The position numbers and the translations under genes were made by a program. The notes below the pieces were generated by a model. That model did not search any database and had not been told where the DNA came from. It saw only the letters and a list, made by a program, of their open reading frames with translations. Shown piece by piece: positions 10,837 through 22,690 of a DNA stretch of 64,000 nucleotides; within the stretch, counting starts at the first letter, position 1; every line of letters begins with the position of its first letter. The stretch spans positions 62,498,649-62,562,648 of the forward strand of contig CM045758.1 in assembly GCA_025200525.1 (NCBI GenBank), read 5' to 3'. This stretch comes from Camellia lanceoleosa (lineage: Eukaryota > Streptophyta > Magnoliopsida > Ericales > Theaceae).

Positions 10837-11681
10837 TTGCTCATGGCTTCAATGGTGCACAGACAAGCCGTCCTATCAGCAATGGATAAGGCAAAGCTCT
10901 CTATTGACACAACCCGCGAGCAGTTAGTGGGACTGGTTTTCCTAGGAGGCACTTCACCTACTTTGACCTTTACAGATAAGGAATTACCGCCTGAGGGCTC
11001 TGAGCATAATAAACCACTATACATCTCTATTGAATGTAAAGAGAAGTGGATACCAGTCGTCTTGGTTGATACCGAGTCTGTAATTAATGTGTTTCTGTTG
11101 CGTACAGCCTATGCTATTGGCTTGAAGCCAGCAGATTTTGTACCGATGGCCCAGGTGATTCGGGCTTATGACAATACAAGTCGGGAAGTGATAGGGACAG
11201 TTCGGATCAGAACGCAGGTTGGCTCGACGCAACAGGACATTGAGTTCCACGTCTTGGATGTTCCTGCCACCTTTAATTTACTCATTGGCCGGCTGTGGTT
11301 GCACCAAGTGAAAGTTGTCTCTTCCACTCTGCATCAGATGCTGAAGTACCCCCATGGGAAGGGGTAGCTATTGTTTTTGGGAATTCTTCTATACATCCTC
11401 CGCCAGAAGTCACTACTCTAGTATTGGAAATTGTGCACGGCAAGGAGGATGTCTTTTTGTCTGGGTTCACCTTGGCCGAGGCCTGGGTAGTGCAAGATAT
11501 TCTGGCTATTGATGAGAGGTTGTACGTCAGTGCTCAATCCGTCTACCTCATGAATAAGTTGCAACATCTACTCAGAATGGGATTGGGAAAGAGCGGCTGG
11601 AAGGGCGTTGCTACATTGGCCGAAGTGCCACATAACCCTCATATCTTTGGTCTAGGTTACACACCTACCAAAAAGGACTAG
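10837..11681 (+). pseudogene. Retroviral-type aspartic protease of Element 1
   Basis: The protease cuts the element's polyproteins. The active-site loop reads D-T-E (residues 78-80 from 10837, Glu codon at 11074), where Element 2 has the functional form 'VDTGSAINV', so the catalytic Gly is lost. Other family landmarks are 'RAYDNTSREV' and 'FNLLIGRLWLH'. A one-base difference near 11360 shifts the frame ('YPHGKG' then stop), and the homologous sequence continues in another frame to 11681. The next about 170 bases up to the pol frame at 11855 are broken linker. Product non-functional. Confidence 0.85.
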
Positions 11682-11854
11682 GTAAGAAAGGGAAAGGAAA
11701 TAGCATAAATGGCTAAAGCTAAGAAAATGGGAAGCACTATGAGCTGGTACATAGACCTATTCAAGGAACCCTAAACGGCTGCTTTGTCTGGGAGGGGTAA
11801 GATTTCCCATTCTGCGACTTTCCTGAGACATGGCTGAACTTTGAAAAGTGGTGT

Positions 11855-14800
11855 TTGCCCGACTTTGAGATCTTCTTCAATCTACAGTTGCAAGGGGATG
11901 AAGTTGCAAAAGAACAAACTGACCTACTAGCTGAAGTTGAACAGAGTACAGAGAATGAGTCCAATGGTAGTGAACTTGAGTTGGGAGCAGCATTGGCTTG
12001 TCTCCTCTTAGATCCTCAGATCAAACCAGAGAGCTTGGGAGATGACTTCACTGTTTCCATGATTGGAGATCAATCGGTTGCGGACCCTTCTGGTGGTATT
12101 TTGGACGCATCTATCACATCCTCCCTCGTTTGGCAGTTCAAGGAGGGCTTTTTGTCCAGCAGTTCTGGATCGGGTAGGGAACCGGAATTTGATTCCACAA
12201 AGTCTGTGGAGTCGGAATCAGATTCTAGTTCTTCTTAGTCAGAGTCTAGTATTCCTGGGGCTGATAACCCGGATGCCGTTGTTTTGTCCAGGTCGTCTTT
12301 TTCCTTTTCTTTTGAGTCGGTTGTAACTGAGGAATTGAACGAGCTAGAAGTTGTGAATGAGAATGGTACCACTGCTGTTTCTGAGTATTTTTCTGTGCCA
12401 CTTGTGTATTGCATGGATCATGACTTTCAAAATTTTGATGAAAACGGTGAGAAAGGAATTCCTCTGGTTTTAAAACATTTGATTGATCGAAAGGAGGAGA
12501 GGTTTGTAAAACCCCTGGTTGATGAAATCACTTCAATTAATGTAGGTACTGCAACGGATCCGCGTCTAGTCCAGATCGGGTCCACATTATCTTCGGAGGA
12601 ACGAGAGCGCTTAGTCGCTTTATTAAAAGATTTCAAAGATGTTTTTGTGTGGTCCTACAAAGACATGCCTAGAATCGATCCTGATATTGTATAGCACCAG
12701 ATCCCTCTTGACCCTGAGACCCCACCCGTCAAGCAGAAGCTTCAGAGAATAAGCCCAGATTGGGCTTTAAAGATTAAGGAAGAGGTCACCAAGCAGATAA
12801 ATGCAGGGTTCTTGCTAGTATCTAAGTATCCTACTTGGTTGGCCAACATTGTTCTGGTGTCGAAGAAAGATGGCAGAATTTGGGTATGTGTGGATTTCAG
12901 AGATCTGAACAAAGCTAGTCTGAAGGACGACTTTCGTCTACCGCACATCGATGAATTGGTGGATTTCACCGCAGGCCATGCATTGCTCTCCTTTATGGAT
13001 GGATTTTCTGGGTACAACTAGATCTTGATGGCACCCGAGGATAGGGAGAATACTGCCTTCACCACGCCATGGGGAACCTACTGCTATAGGGTGATGCCGT
13101 TCGGTCTGAAAAATGCTAAGGCTACTTATCAACGGGCTGCAACCACGATCTTGCATGATATGATCCACAAAGAGGTTAAGGTGTATATGGACAACATGAT
13201 TGTCAAGTCCAAGGAAAGAGAGGGCCACTACACTGCCTTGAAGAAATTTTTCCAACGAATCAGAGAATTTCGGTTGAGGATGAATCCTCAGAAATGCATT
13301 TTTGGTGTCACAGCAGGGAAAATGCTGGGGTTCTTGATTACACAAAGGGGCATCGAAGTCGATCCTTCCAAAATCAAGGCCATCCTAGAAATGCCACCAC
13401 CAAGGACTGAAAAGGAGGTGTGAAGCTTTCTGGGTAAAGTGCAATTCATAAGACAGTTTATTACAAAATTAACCTTGACTTGTGAACCACTATTTGGTCT
13501 CCTAAAGAAAGGAAAGAAATTCTAATGGGATAACCAATGCCAGGTTGCTTTTGAGCAGATCAAGCAGTATCTATAGAACCCACCCCTGTTGTCACCGCTA
13601 GAGACGGGGAAGCCGTTGATTTTGTATCTGTCGGTAACCGACACGACAATGGGCTGCATACTTGCGCAGGAATCTGAGGATAGAGTGGAGAAGGCCATCT
13701 ATTACCTGAGCAAGAAGATACTGGGATATGAGACCCGTTACACTCCGCTAGAGAAGGCTTACTTGGCCTTGGTATGGGCTACCAGGAAGTTGAGGCACTA
13801 CCTGTTAGCTCACTCCGTAATTCTGGTTTCGAGATTAGATCCCATCAAATATCTCTTCGAGAAACCAGCACTTACGGGTAGGCTAGCCTATTGGTTGCTT
13901 CTTCTCTCCAAATTTGATTTAAAATATATGACTCGCAAGTCTATGAAAGGGAGAGTGGTAGCGAAGTTCCTAGTCAATCACCCAATGGAGGAAGATGAAG
14001 CAGTAGAGTATTTATTCCCGGATGAGGCCATTCTGTAGGTCGAAGAAGAGATTTGGACTATGTACCTTGACGGAGCGTCTAGCTGGTACGGTTATGGGAT
14101 AGGGGTATTGCTGATAGCACCCAACAATTCCCACATACCTTTAGCTTTTAAACTCTGGTTCAAGGTATCAAACAATGAAGCAGAATACGAGGCATGTATC
14201 ACTGGCTTGGAAGCCGCCCTGGAACTAGGGGCCAAACGGTTGGATGTCATTAGGGACTCGAACCAGGTTGTGTCTCAAGCAAAAGGAGACTGGAAGGTTA
14301 AGGAACAAAGGATGAAAATCTATCACCAAACCCTGGAAGTTTTGATTCCCAAGTTTGAGAAGCTAACCTTTACGCATCTATTAAGAGAGAACAACAGGTT
14401 CGCTGACGCTTTATCAACTCTATCTTCCATGATACACATACCTTTGGAAGTCCAGATGCGTCCTATCATTATTGAACAGAGGTATATACCGGCCTATGAG
14501 CTGATTACCGCTATAGAAGAAGCACAAGATCAAAACCTCTGGTACCATGATATCTGGAACTTCTTGGAAAATGAGGTTTATCCACTAAGGGCAAATGCCA
14601 AAGATAAAAGGGCAATACGGTGAATGGCTGTTCAGTTTATCATCTGTAGGGGTAAATTGTACAAACAAGGCCATCTGGGAATGCATAAACTGTGTGTCGA
14701 TGCAGAAGAGTCGAAGCGCCTAATGGAGGCCATCCACGGAGGAGAGTGCGGATCATACATGAGCAGAGTGATACTAGCTCGGAAAATTCTCAAACATGGT

Positions 14801-14912
14801 TACTATTTGTCAACCATGGAGGAGGGTTGTATTGGTTCTGTTCGGCGATGCCACAAATGCCAAATTCATACAAATAGCTTGAATATCTTGCCGTCGAAGC
14901 TGTACAACATAA
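11855..14912 (+). pseudogene. pol: pol of Element 1, part 1: linker, RT, RNase H, second RNase H, integrase zinc domain
   Basis: One frame runs from 11855 to the solo-LTR junction, interrupted only by stop codons. These end at about 12238, 12694, 13021, 13423, 13533, 13575, 14038 and 14623. Order: acidic/Ser-rich linker; RT beginning about 12600 with 'VCVDFRDLNKAS' and catalytic box YMDN (13184-13195; Element 2 has YVDD); connection and Ty3-type RNase H (13589-14000, 'KPLILYLSVTDTT' and 'YTPLEKAYLALVWA'); a second, archaeal-type RNase H (14060-14410, 'YLDGAS', 'NNEAEYEACITGLE', 'RDSNQVVSQ'); and the integrase H2C2 finger (about 14700-14880, 'IHGGECG' and 'RRCHKCQIH'). The double RNase H marks the Tat lineage. 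The stop at 12692-12694 is shared with Element 2. Confidence 0.9.
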
Positions 14913-16559
14913 CTTTGTGTAGACGTCCCCGAACATCCCGGGGGGATGACCCGTTCTGTTCATTTGGGCTCACTACAGTTCAGGACTCAATGTTACGGTT
15001 CTTAATCTGAACCAAAGAGTCCAAATCCGGCAAATCGTTTTTGAAAACAGATTTTTTTTTAAAGAAGTGCCAAACATGGATTGCTTTGCCAGATACAGAG
15101 TCGCCACCTAAATATTTTCTTTTGGGAAATTTAGGAAATCCTGACTCGTTGCCTAAGGCCACGTGTCCGTCATCACAAAAGTTGCCTCGGCTCGGGAACT
15201 TGGGTACAATTGGGGAAGGTCACTTCGTGAGCACCCCTGCTCGCCCGATCGAAGATTGGCCTCTACTAACCATGATATCTAGTTTTGAAAACATTATGCA
15301 TTCTTATTCCGGTTATTAGCCTAGATTTACTATGTGATGTGCACAGCCTACAAGTATAGACTGGATCGTCTGAGTTGGAACAAAACATTTCATGTTTGTT
15401 TTGAAAACGGCTTGCTACTCATAAGCAAGCTAAAATGTGGATTTGCGACCCTCAGGTGGGCTTAGAAAACAAGATGATTTGCCACTCTCAAGTGGGCTTA
15501 AAACTCACAGTCAATGCATTGTTCCAATCCAAATAATCCAACCTTCACCCACAGGCATTCAGGCAGGTATATCACATAAGCACATAGCCTCATGGCAAAC
15601 ATGCTATCATGGCAGTCACTCACACATATGCAAGGATGCTAAAGCATAAAAACTTACCTAGTACTCCAAGCCAAAACATAAGCTATGTTAGAAATCCATG
15701 CATGATCCTAACCATACAGAAATGCCTAATGCAACACATGCAAAAATGCAACTATAATAGGCTCGGCTATTCTAAACATGGCATGTAAAATGCTACAACT
15801 AGCAAGTATTTATCTCGGAATTGAAATACGATGCAGTTAGTATGATGCGCCGAGCCCGGTGCATGCAAGACAGATTAATGAATGCAAACATGCTATCATA
15901 CTGTATGCTAATTAAAACATGCCCTAAACTAACCATCATAAGCTGGTAAATAAAAAGGAGAAAGACGTGGGGTTGGAAGACATACATCACACACACGCAC
16001 ACTTATTACAGTTGTGCTCTCGCTCGGAGGGTCCGAATAAATAATACAGTCCAAATAAAATACAAAACCCTAATTAATTAAAAAATTTAACTAGGAAAGC
16101 AGTAAACTACCACGCAAATCTATGGACCACCTCAGCTCTGTTCCGAATGATGAATGATGCATGCTTGGGTTGCTTTGCGCGGAAATCCAGTGCGATGCCC
16201 CGATTTGCCTCTGTTTGCAGTTAATGCCAGAATGCTGTGCAAGACTTTAGAAACCTGCTGATTTCTGATTTGCTGCAACAGAGAGCTTTTCACATATGTA
16301 TGCATGACTACTCTTCAGGGAGTGTAGTCGTCGATCCTCGTGCCATCAATCACGCATCTTGATGCATGATGGTTGAGGAATCGAATTGCACGACTCGATG
16401 TAAAATGAATGCACATATGAACACAACAAGACCTAAACTCTATCATGGATAATTCGGAGTGTTGGCGACCGGGAATTGAGACACGTTCCGTCACTCGGAG
16501 TACGAAACATCCCTTGTTTCCCATGCTTGGGCTAACTCCTATCCCAAACACAATGCAAA

Positions 16560-16695
16560 TGAGGTGGCATACACAATACGACTAACATACAACCTAGCAT
16601 ACGCAATGCTATGAAATGGCATACACAATGCTCTAATATGCAACCTAGCATATGCAATGCTATGAACTAAAATGGCATACACAATGCACGATGGA
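16560..16695. repeat. Short tandem repeat inside the solo LTR
   Basis: Two to three diverged copies of a unit of about 57-60 bp contain 'ggcatacacaatgc' and 'caacctagcatacgcaatgc'. It is surrounded by wider ATGCAA-rich sequence. No gene is seen. Confidence 0.6.
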
Positions 16696-18438
16696 CTTAC
16701 ACCAACATGAGTAGACCTCAACCACACTTACATCAGTGGCCATTAGATGCAAATGAGACTACCGAGATGCGTGCACACATGCACGCAAATCGAGGACCGA
16801 ACCTAAGGCACAACATGCAACTCTAACAAGGCATGGCAAGAATAAAGCATGGCATTCAAACATGTAAATTCCAGCACTGAAATATGATGCTAAAAGGTCC
16901 CAAAACATGGAAACATGGCACCCGATGCATGAGATGAGCCCCGAAACTCAAAACTAGGCACATGTATTGACTTATAGCTATACAATGCATGCATTATTTG
17001 ACTATGAAGCACAAAGACAGAGCTAAGACAGTCCCAAAACATGAACATTTCTAGTTCAAAGCATGACCAAAAGATGCTAGCATGATGGACTAAAATAGCA
17101 TGCAACTTTGACTAGCAAACATGGTTTACATGGCATGTATATGAAGCGTATGAAAAATCATCAAACCAGAAAAAATCACTGAATAAAACATGTCAAAATA
17201 TGCCTAAATAGCCTCTGAAATATAGCCAACACATGCACAAATGATGGGTTCCTTTAGAGGGCATATAAGGGGTTATTAAGCACATACAAGATAGACAATT
17301 AACAAGACCAAACCAACTCTAGAAATGGATTATGAAAGCCCTAAAACCCACCAAATAGGCCCTGGAATCAGTCTCAGAAACATGCAAAGAAAGCCCTCTT
17401 TGAATGGCCTTGAATGGGATTACTCTACACATGCATCATAAACATAAAATATAGCTGAAAGGGCCTTGGACAGAGCCAAGGCATACCTCAAAACCCTCAG
17501 AATGAGGCCTGGAAAGTGACATCAATGTATGCAAAATAGGGTCCCTTCGGAAGGCCAAAAGGATCACTAAATAAGACAAGGAGAGAGGGGGTCACCCTCC
17601 TCTGATTTTGGCCTTTAAGAATACACCTAAGCCATTGAAAATCCTTTGGATTTTAGTGGCTAAGAGGCCAAGCCATGGCCAATGCAAGAGCTCTAATGCA
17701 TAGCGCTAATCATGGAGAGATGAAGCATGCATAGGGGGAAGATGATCCCAAACAGAAATGGTACCTTAAACAAACTTAAATAGAATGCCAAAACAATACT
17801 TTTTCCAGTTTATATCAAATCTCAAAAATGTTCACAAGTAAGGCTAAAATATGATACAAAAATAGCCCTAAAAGAGAGATAGAGGGTAAGGGGAAGTAGA
17901 TGCCCTCAAACAGCAAAGATCCCTTCAACAAAGTTGAAGAGAGACTCAAAATAAGATACTTTACAGTTTAGGTCGAATCCCAGAAATGCTCAAAAATAAG
18001 GCTAATCTATCATGCAAAATAAGCCCTAAAAGAGAGATAAAGCACAAAGAGGGAGTAGATGACTTCAAACAGCAAAGTTTTTTTAAACAAAGTTGAAGAG
18101 AAGCTCAAAATAAGATCTTTTTCAGTTTATCTTGGAGCCCAAAACTGCAAGCAAAAGGGGGATAAGATATGAAGCAAAATAAGGCTAGAAAAGGGGAAAT
18201 GATGACTTACCCTTGTAGAGCCGATCTCCAGCAACTTCTGGACCAAGTTGGTGAGCTTTCAACCTCTGAAAATGACCTCCAAGGTGTTGGAATGGATGAT
18301 GGAAGTGGTAGGCTATGAGTTGGTGTGTAAATGGTCAAGGACAAGGGTGTTTTGAGGCTTGGAAGAGAGAGATATGGAGGATTGTAGGTATATGCCCCAG
18401 CTGGTTTTTCTAACCCTTGCAAATGGAGGTTGAGGGTT

Positions 18439-18600
18439 GTTTATATAGAGGGAAAGAGATGAGGCTTCTTGGAGAAGCCAAGAGAGGGGGCTCAAAGCTT
18501 CTAAAGGAAGCTTGACCAAAGGGGTCAAGCTTCTTGGGAAAGCTAAACCAAAAGGGTCAAGCTTCCTCAAGAAGCTTGACCAAAGGGGCCAAACCACCTT
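18439..18600 (-). promoter_or_regulatory. Solo-LTR core promoter with upstream AAGCTTC palindrome array
   Basis: On the minus strand CTATATAAAC (18439-18448) is the likely TATA box. Upstream of it, 18460-18600 holds a run of imperfect palindromes of the form GCTTCYTnnnGAAGC, spaced about 27-35 bp and alternating with 'aaaggggtca'. Element 2 LTRs have the same arrangement (37082-37230 above a TATA at 37057-37066). The spacing between TTC and GAA is about five bases, which does not fit a standard heat-shock element. Confidence 0.5.
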
Positions 18601-18717
18601 GAAACCAAGCAAAGGGGGTAAAAACCACCTAAAATGGACCAAAAACAAGGACAAACCCTCGGGCAGTGGATTTGGTGCAAAAGCAATATACAGTGGAATG
18701 CACTGAAGAGACAAACC

Positions 18718-18965
18718 AGCCGACCAGTGCAAGGTCCGTGTGGCCGGCCACCACCTCCTGGCTCGGTGACCAGGGGTCAAAAGGGTCAAGAACAATTACT
18801 GGTCGGCCACCCCAGAAAGGTGGCCTCCCAGATGAGAGCAACACAGCTGGGTGGAGAAAAACCAGAAAATGTGGTTCAGGAGAGAGAAAAATCAACTTTT
18901 TAGAGGGCTTCAAAAGGGTCAGGAGGAATTATTGGTCAGCCTACCAAGATTGGTGGCCTCCCAGG
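18718..18965. promoter_or_regulatory. GGCCG-type cluster in solo-LTR U3
   Basis: Repeats such as 'gtggccggccaccacc', 'tggtcggccacccc' and 'aggtggcctccc' lie upstream, on the minus strand, of the AAGCTTC array and TATA box. This corresponds in place to the clusters at 4081-4195 and 37330-37445. A control role is inferred from repeated position. Confidence 0.45.
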
Positions 18966-19667
18966 TGTGTACAACACAATGGTGTGGTGGAAAGTCAAAA
19001 AAAGTGGCCCGGGAATGGGAAAAACCAACTTTCTAGTAAGAAAAACGGGCAACGAAGAGCAATGAAGAGAAAAGCTGGTTTTTCAGAAAAATTTCTGGCC
19101 TCCCACCCTCCTACAACCTTCCTAACAATGAAAATGAGGTCTCTGCCAAAAATGGACCAAGATGGATGCAAAACGAAGGTTCGGGGGCCAAAACGCGCAG
19201 TTCGGGGCCCCGAAAATAGACTATTAAGCACCGGAGGTGGCGTTCGACCATGAAGTTGGTCTCTCCAGCCATAGTGTCCCTCAAAAGGGAGGAAATAAGG
19301 TGTATGCCAAAAACCGGAGCAATCGGAGGTAGTTAAGTGGTCCCGAACCGAGGCACACGGCCGACGGCTCCAAAAACCGAGAACCGGGCTCCAAACGGGA
19401 AAAATGGCCTACGACCACGAAACGTAGCCTACGGCGACTAAGAGATGATCTATGAGACCTCTCCCTCCCTTCGGGAAGAGAGAACAAAGAAAACAAGGCA
19501 TGGTTCGCAAACCGAGGCAAAGCACAAAAGAGTCCGGAAGTCTGGAGGCATGACTCGCAGCCGAGACTCCGCAACCTCAGAATGAACACAATATGCAACA
19601 TTACCAAGCGCTCAATCGGTGATGTCTGAGTCTGAAGGTCGGTCAAAAATGGGGTGTCTACACTTTG

Positions 19668-20534
19668 CCATGGCCATTTTTAGTCTGGGAAATTTATGTT
19701 ATTGGGGCAATTACACCGAAAGGGTCAAACGGGCATGAGTACATCCTAGTGGCAATAGACTATTTTATAAAATGGGTCTAGGCCCAATCCTATGCAGTGC
19801 TAAAAGCATCCCACGTAGCCAAGTTCATCAGGAATAATATCATTTGTCATTATGGGGTCCCGAATGAGATCATCTTGGACAATGGTTCTGACTTTAAGAA
19901 AGAAGTGATCAACTTGTTGGAGAAATACAGCGTGGCTTTTCATAAGTCATCCATATATCGATCACAAACCAACGAAGCTGTTGAGGCTGCCAATAAGAAC
20001 ATCAAACACATTCTACAAAAGATGATAGAAACCTACAGGGACTGGCCAGACAAACTGCCATTTGCTTTTTGGGGCTACAGAACATCAATTCAAACATCTA
20101 CTGGGGCAACTCCGTATTCTCTGGTTTACGGGATGGAAGCTATTCTGCCGATTGAAGTTGAAGTTTCGTCGCTGTGGATTATGGCTGAATGGCAGATAGC
20201 AGAAGCGGATTGGCAGTAGAGCAGGTTTGAGGAACTAATGTTGTTCGACGAGAGGAGGTTTAAAGCACTGTACCACGTCCAAGGTTATCATTGCAGAATT
20301 GCCAGGGCTTTCAACAAGAAAGTTAAGTCCAAGAATCTGAAAAAAGGGGATTTGGTTCTCAAAGACAACCGAGCTCCCATCCATGACCCTAAGGGCAAGT
20401 TCAGACTCAATTGGACTGGTCCTTACATCATCAAATCAATCTGGTCAGGTGGAGCTGTCATTCTTATAGACTTAGATGGCCTCGAATTCTCCCAACCAAT
20501 CAACATGGACAAGTTGAAAAAATACTATCCTTGA
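19668..20534 (+). pseudogene. pol: pol of Element 1, part 2: integrase core and C-terminus
   Basis: This continues the integrase after the solo LTR. The first about 130 bases carry frame changes. From 19797 the core reads 'VPNEIILDNGSDF' and 'EAVEAANKNIKHILQ', giving the second Asp and the Glu of the D,D-35-E triad; the first Asp is in 'IDYF' near 19760. An in-frame TAG at 20217-20219 replaces a Gln codon seen in Element 2. The C-terminal domain (20238-20534) has 'KKGDLVLKDNRAP', 'NWTGPYIIKSI' and a final 'MDKLKKYYP'. No chromodomain is seen, as expected for Tat. Confidence 0.88.
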
Positions 20535-21213
20535 GAGGCTCGCTAAGCTGAAAACCTAAAAAGGCGACCTAGGCAAAAGTTAGAGCACAAAAAAATTAGA
20601 AAAAAGAAAAACTAAACTCGCAAGGATGAAAACCTAGAAAGGGCGGCATTGGCAAAAGTTAGAGCACAAAAGGAGAGTGTTAATACCCCAAGTGAACCCT
20701 AACCGAACTACGTAAGGCTTGATTCCCATCTTCGGGGATATGTAGGCAACTTCATTCTGAAGTCCAGCCATAAACACTTGCAAATCAACTGTGTCCATGT
20801 GATTATTTTGGTCATCTTTGTCTTTTCTACATCCAAGAGTTCGGTTGTGATCTTCACTATGAGAGCTAGTTGCAGCACAGTGTAATGCTCTTCAAACAAA
20901 GGGTAACTTTTCGTTTGCTGGATTCGGGGTTGTACATCTCAAGGATAGATTCCAAGTGTGTCCAGTTGTGATCCTTATCGAACATGGTTTTGAAAAGTTT
21001 TAATAAAAGTTGATTTTGTTCAAATTAATCTTTTCTACAACATAGACCATTTTTGGACCAAACGAAAAATTTTCAATGCCCACAACCTTCAATTTCATTA
21101 ATTTCAATACAGAGTTCTCTACCTCTTAATACAAATCAAAGTTGCTTTTTATTACATTCAAAAGGAAAACTTGAAAGTACAAATTAAAGCAATAAACTTG
21201 GGACATTGATGAG
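20535..21213 (+). other. Post-pol spacer with repeated phrase and TACGTA hairpin
   Basis: Directly after pol, a phrase of about 'aaaacctagaaagggcgrc..ggcaaaagttagagcacaaaa' is present twice (about 20558-20592 and 20628-20672). Next comes an imperfect hairpin at about 20708-20755, with arms around GATTCCC and GGGATA and a flanking CTACGTA/TATGTAGGCA. A matching hairpin is in Element 2 (about 41743-41800) and a second one in Element 1 (about 28190-28236). The rest is non-coding and leads into the 3' end of the antisense gene. Confidence 0.6.
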
Positions 21214-22485
21214 TCAGGTGTTCCTGCGCCCCTTCCCAAAACTTGTGGAAACTTCAGATGCTAAAATAGGCCCGATTTATGCCTCATCTTCAAGCCAAGC
21301 TATGCATTTGCCAAAAAGGGCACAATTGAAATTGGGAGCGAGAGCCAGAAGTTCTCTTGTCCTCCAAACAGTGGGAGACCGAGCTAGTCGTGAACACTCG
21401 GATTGGAAATGGAGCCGGGTATTCTACCCCCTCTTCTGGGCAAGTTTGGTCATGTCCAAACTAACGCCTGAACCAGAATGGAAAATAGAAGACATAGTGT
21501 GTCAAGCCAATCAACTAAATGCCGAGTTGTCGAGACATGTTGTAGCTCATCTCGGGCAGATCAAACAAGGGGCAACGCCAAGCGATGTTAGCAGCAGACC
21601 TGTTGCACATCCAATGGCACCTCCATCCCTTGTTCGGGAAATCAACTAGCTGTTGGCGAAAGAAATAGCCTTGTGCTGAATATGCAGGGCAAGAGTCCAC
21701 TACTTTCAACCTGTCCATGAGCCATATCTGGAGAGGGATAAAGAATAGAGAAGTGTATGTAGAGAGAAAAGTGAGAAAAGGTTTTGAGAGAAAAACAGAG
21801 CTTGAGGGCCAAGTGATGTGAGGAACACATATAAGATAGGGTGGGAAACATTACCTGCAAGAGTAGTGGACTTCCTGCGAAGTTGGTCGTCTCCCGCCTA
21901 TGGAAGGCATCCAAGCCCATCAAAGTCTCGACTAGTGTCAAGCCAATGCAGCTCTTGCCCTCTTTCAAGCCTTGAGCTACTTCGATCAAGCGAATGCTAG
22001 ACCCTCCGAAGCCAAGGGCAAGCAGGAAATGGGCCAACATACACAAGCAGAGGGCATGCTACCAAAAACTTTGCCAAAGACGGTCGTCGCGGTCGCTAGC
22101 ATCAGAAAATCGGTGAATGAGACTGGTAATGTCTAGTTCTCCGTTGTGAACTAAAGATCGAGCATCATGTAAAGTGAGCCCACACATTCTTTCTAAAGCC
22201 CGGATATGGCTGAAACGGGACTGGAGCAAGATGTCCTCGTCGTGTTGGGATTCCAACAAAACTTAGAATTCTTCGATTGTAGGACACATCTCTTGCCCCC
22301 CGAAGTTAAACACATGTGTAACCGAGTTCCAACATCTAGCCGCGGCATGAAGGAATGGAAAACACAGCTGGGTATGACTCAGTGAGAATAGTGCATTTAT
22401 CCCGAAACTCCAGAAATTCACTTTTTTCCGGGCCATCCAAAGTTGCAATCCAATTTGAGAGTTTTTTGGTGAAGAATGGCTCCAT
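21214..22485 (-). pseudogene. Antisense gene 1 of Element 1 (DUF7745 / plant-mobile-domain-like), one intron
   Basis: It lies antisense to the element, after pol. The model is exon 1 22485-21855, a GT-AG intron 21854-21728 (127 bp) and exon 2 21727-21214, with stop TGA at 21214-21216. The start was chosen by homology with Element 2 ('NLS/KLS-WIA' near the N-terminus). Landmarks: 'HVFNFGGQEMCPTIEEF', 'ERMCGLTLHDARSLV', 'LIEVAQGLKEGKSC' with 'LMGLDAFH', 'GSPLLLQ' then the intron, 'WLMDRLKVVDSC' and 'YNMSRQLGIQLIGL'. I link this to the plant DUF7745/PMD-like proteins found in retroelements; that is recognition by pattern. A frameshift near 22410 and stops (for example near 22265) break it. Function unknown; no catalytic motif is evident. 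The intron is at the same place and phase in Element 2. Confidence 0.7.
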
Positions 22486-22593
22486 TTGTGGCAACAATAG
22501 AGCTGGAATGAAGAAACTACGAAGTCCCAACTTTTGTAGAAGATAAGGTGCTGAGTGGAAGACAAGCGGCAACAATCTGGAGGTTCCCTGCAC

Positions 22594-22690
22594 TAGTGGC
22601 CGACCGGCCACTTTTGTAGCCTACCGGCCAGTACTAGTGGCTGACAGCCACTTTTGGTAGCCGACAACCTCTGTCTATGGCCGACATGAT
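22594..22690. promoter_or_regulatory. GGCCG-type cluster upstream of antisense gene 1
   Basis: It contains 'agtggccgaccggccact' and diverged units ('ctaccggccag', 'ggctgacagccac', 'tagccgacaa', 'atggccgac'). On the minus strand it is about 110-200 bp before the ATG at 22485. The same arrangement precedes the antisense gene of Element 2 (39771-39860). Confidence 0.5.

Larger units (their letters stand above)
14918..19662 (-). mobile_element. Solo LTR of a Tat-type element, reverse orientation (4745 bp)
   Basis: It begins TGTAGACG and ends GTCTACA and is flanked by CTTTG at 14913-14917 and 19663-19667. On either side lie the two halves of the Element 1 integrase. Its sequence matches the Element 2 LTR in many blocks, for example 'aaccaaagagtccaaatccg' near the left end and 'ggtcaaaaatggggtgtcta' at the right end. 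There is no internal region, so it is a solo LTR left by LTR-LTR recombination or a lone LTR remnant. The TATA box on the minus strand is at 18439-18448. Reading frames inside (18207-18913, 19281-19646 and others) are not genes. Confidence 0.9.

Noticed and set aside
18313..19253. Frames of 89-195 codons in the solo LTR
   Set aside because: They overlap on both strands, have no domain and lie in LTR sequence with control-type repeats.
14918..19662. A complete nested element in the Element 1 integrase
   Set aside because: No primer site, gag, pol or second LTR is present; ends and the CTTTG duplication fit a single LTR.
21206..21649. 147-codon plus-strand frame
   Set aside because: It is the reverse shadow of exon 2 of the antisense gene.
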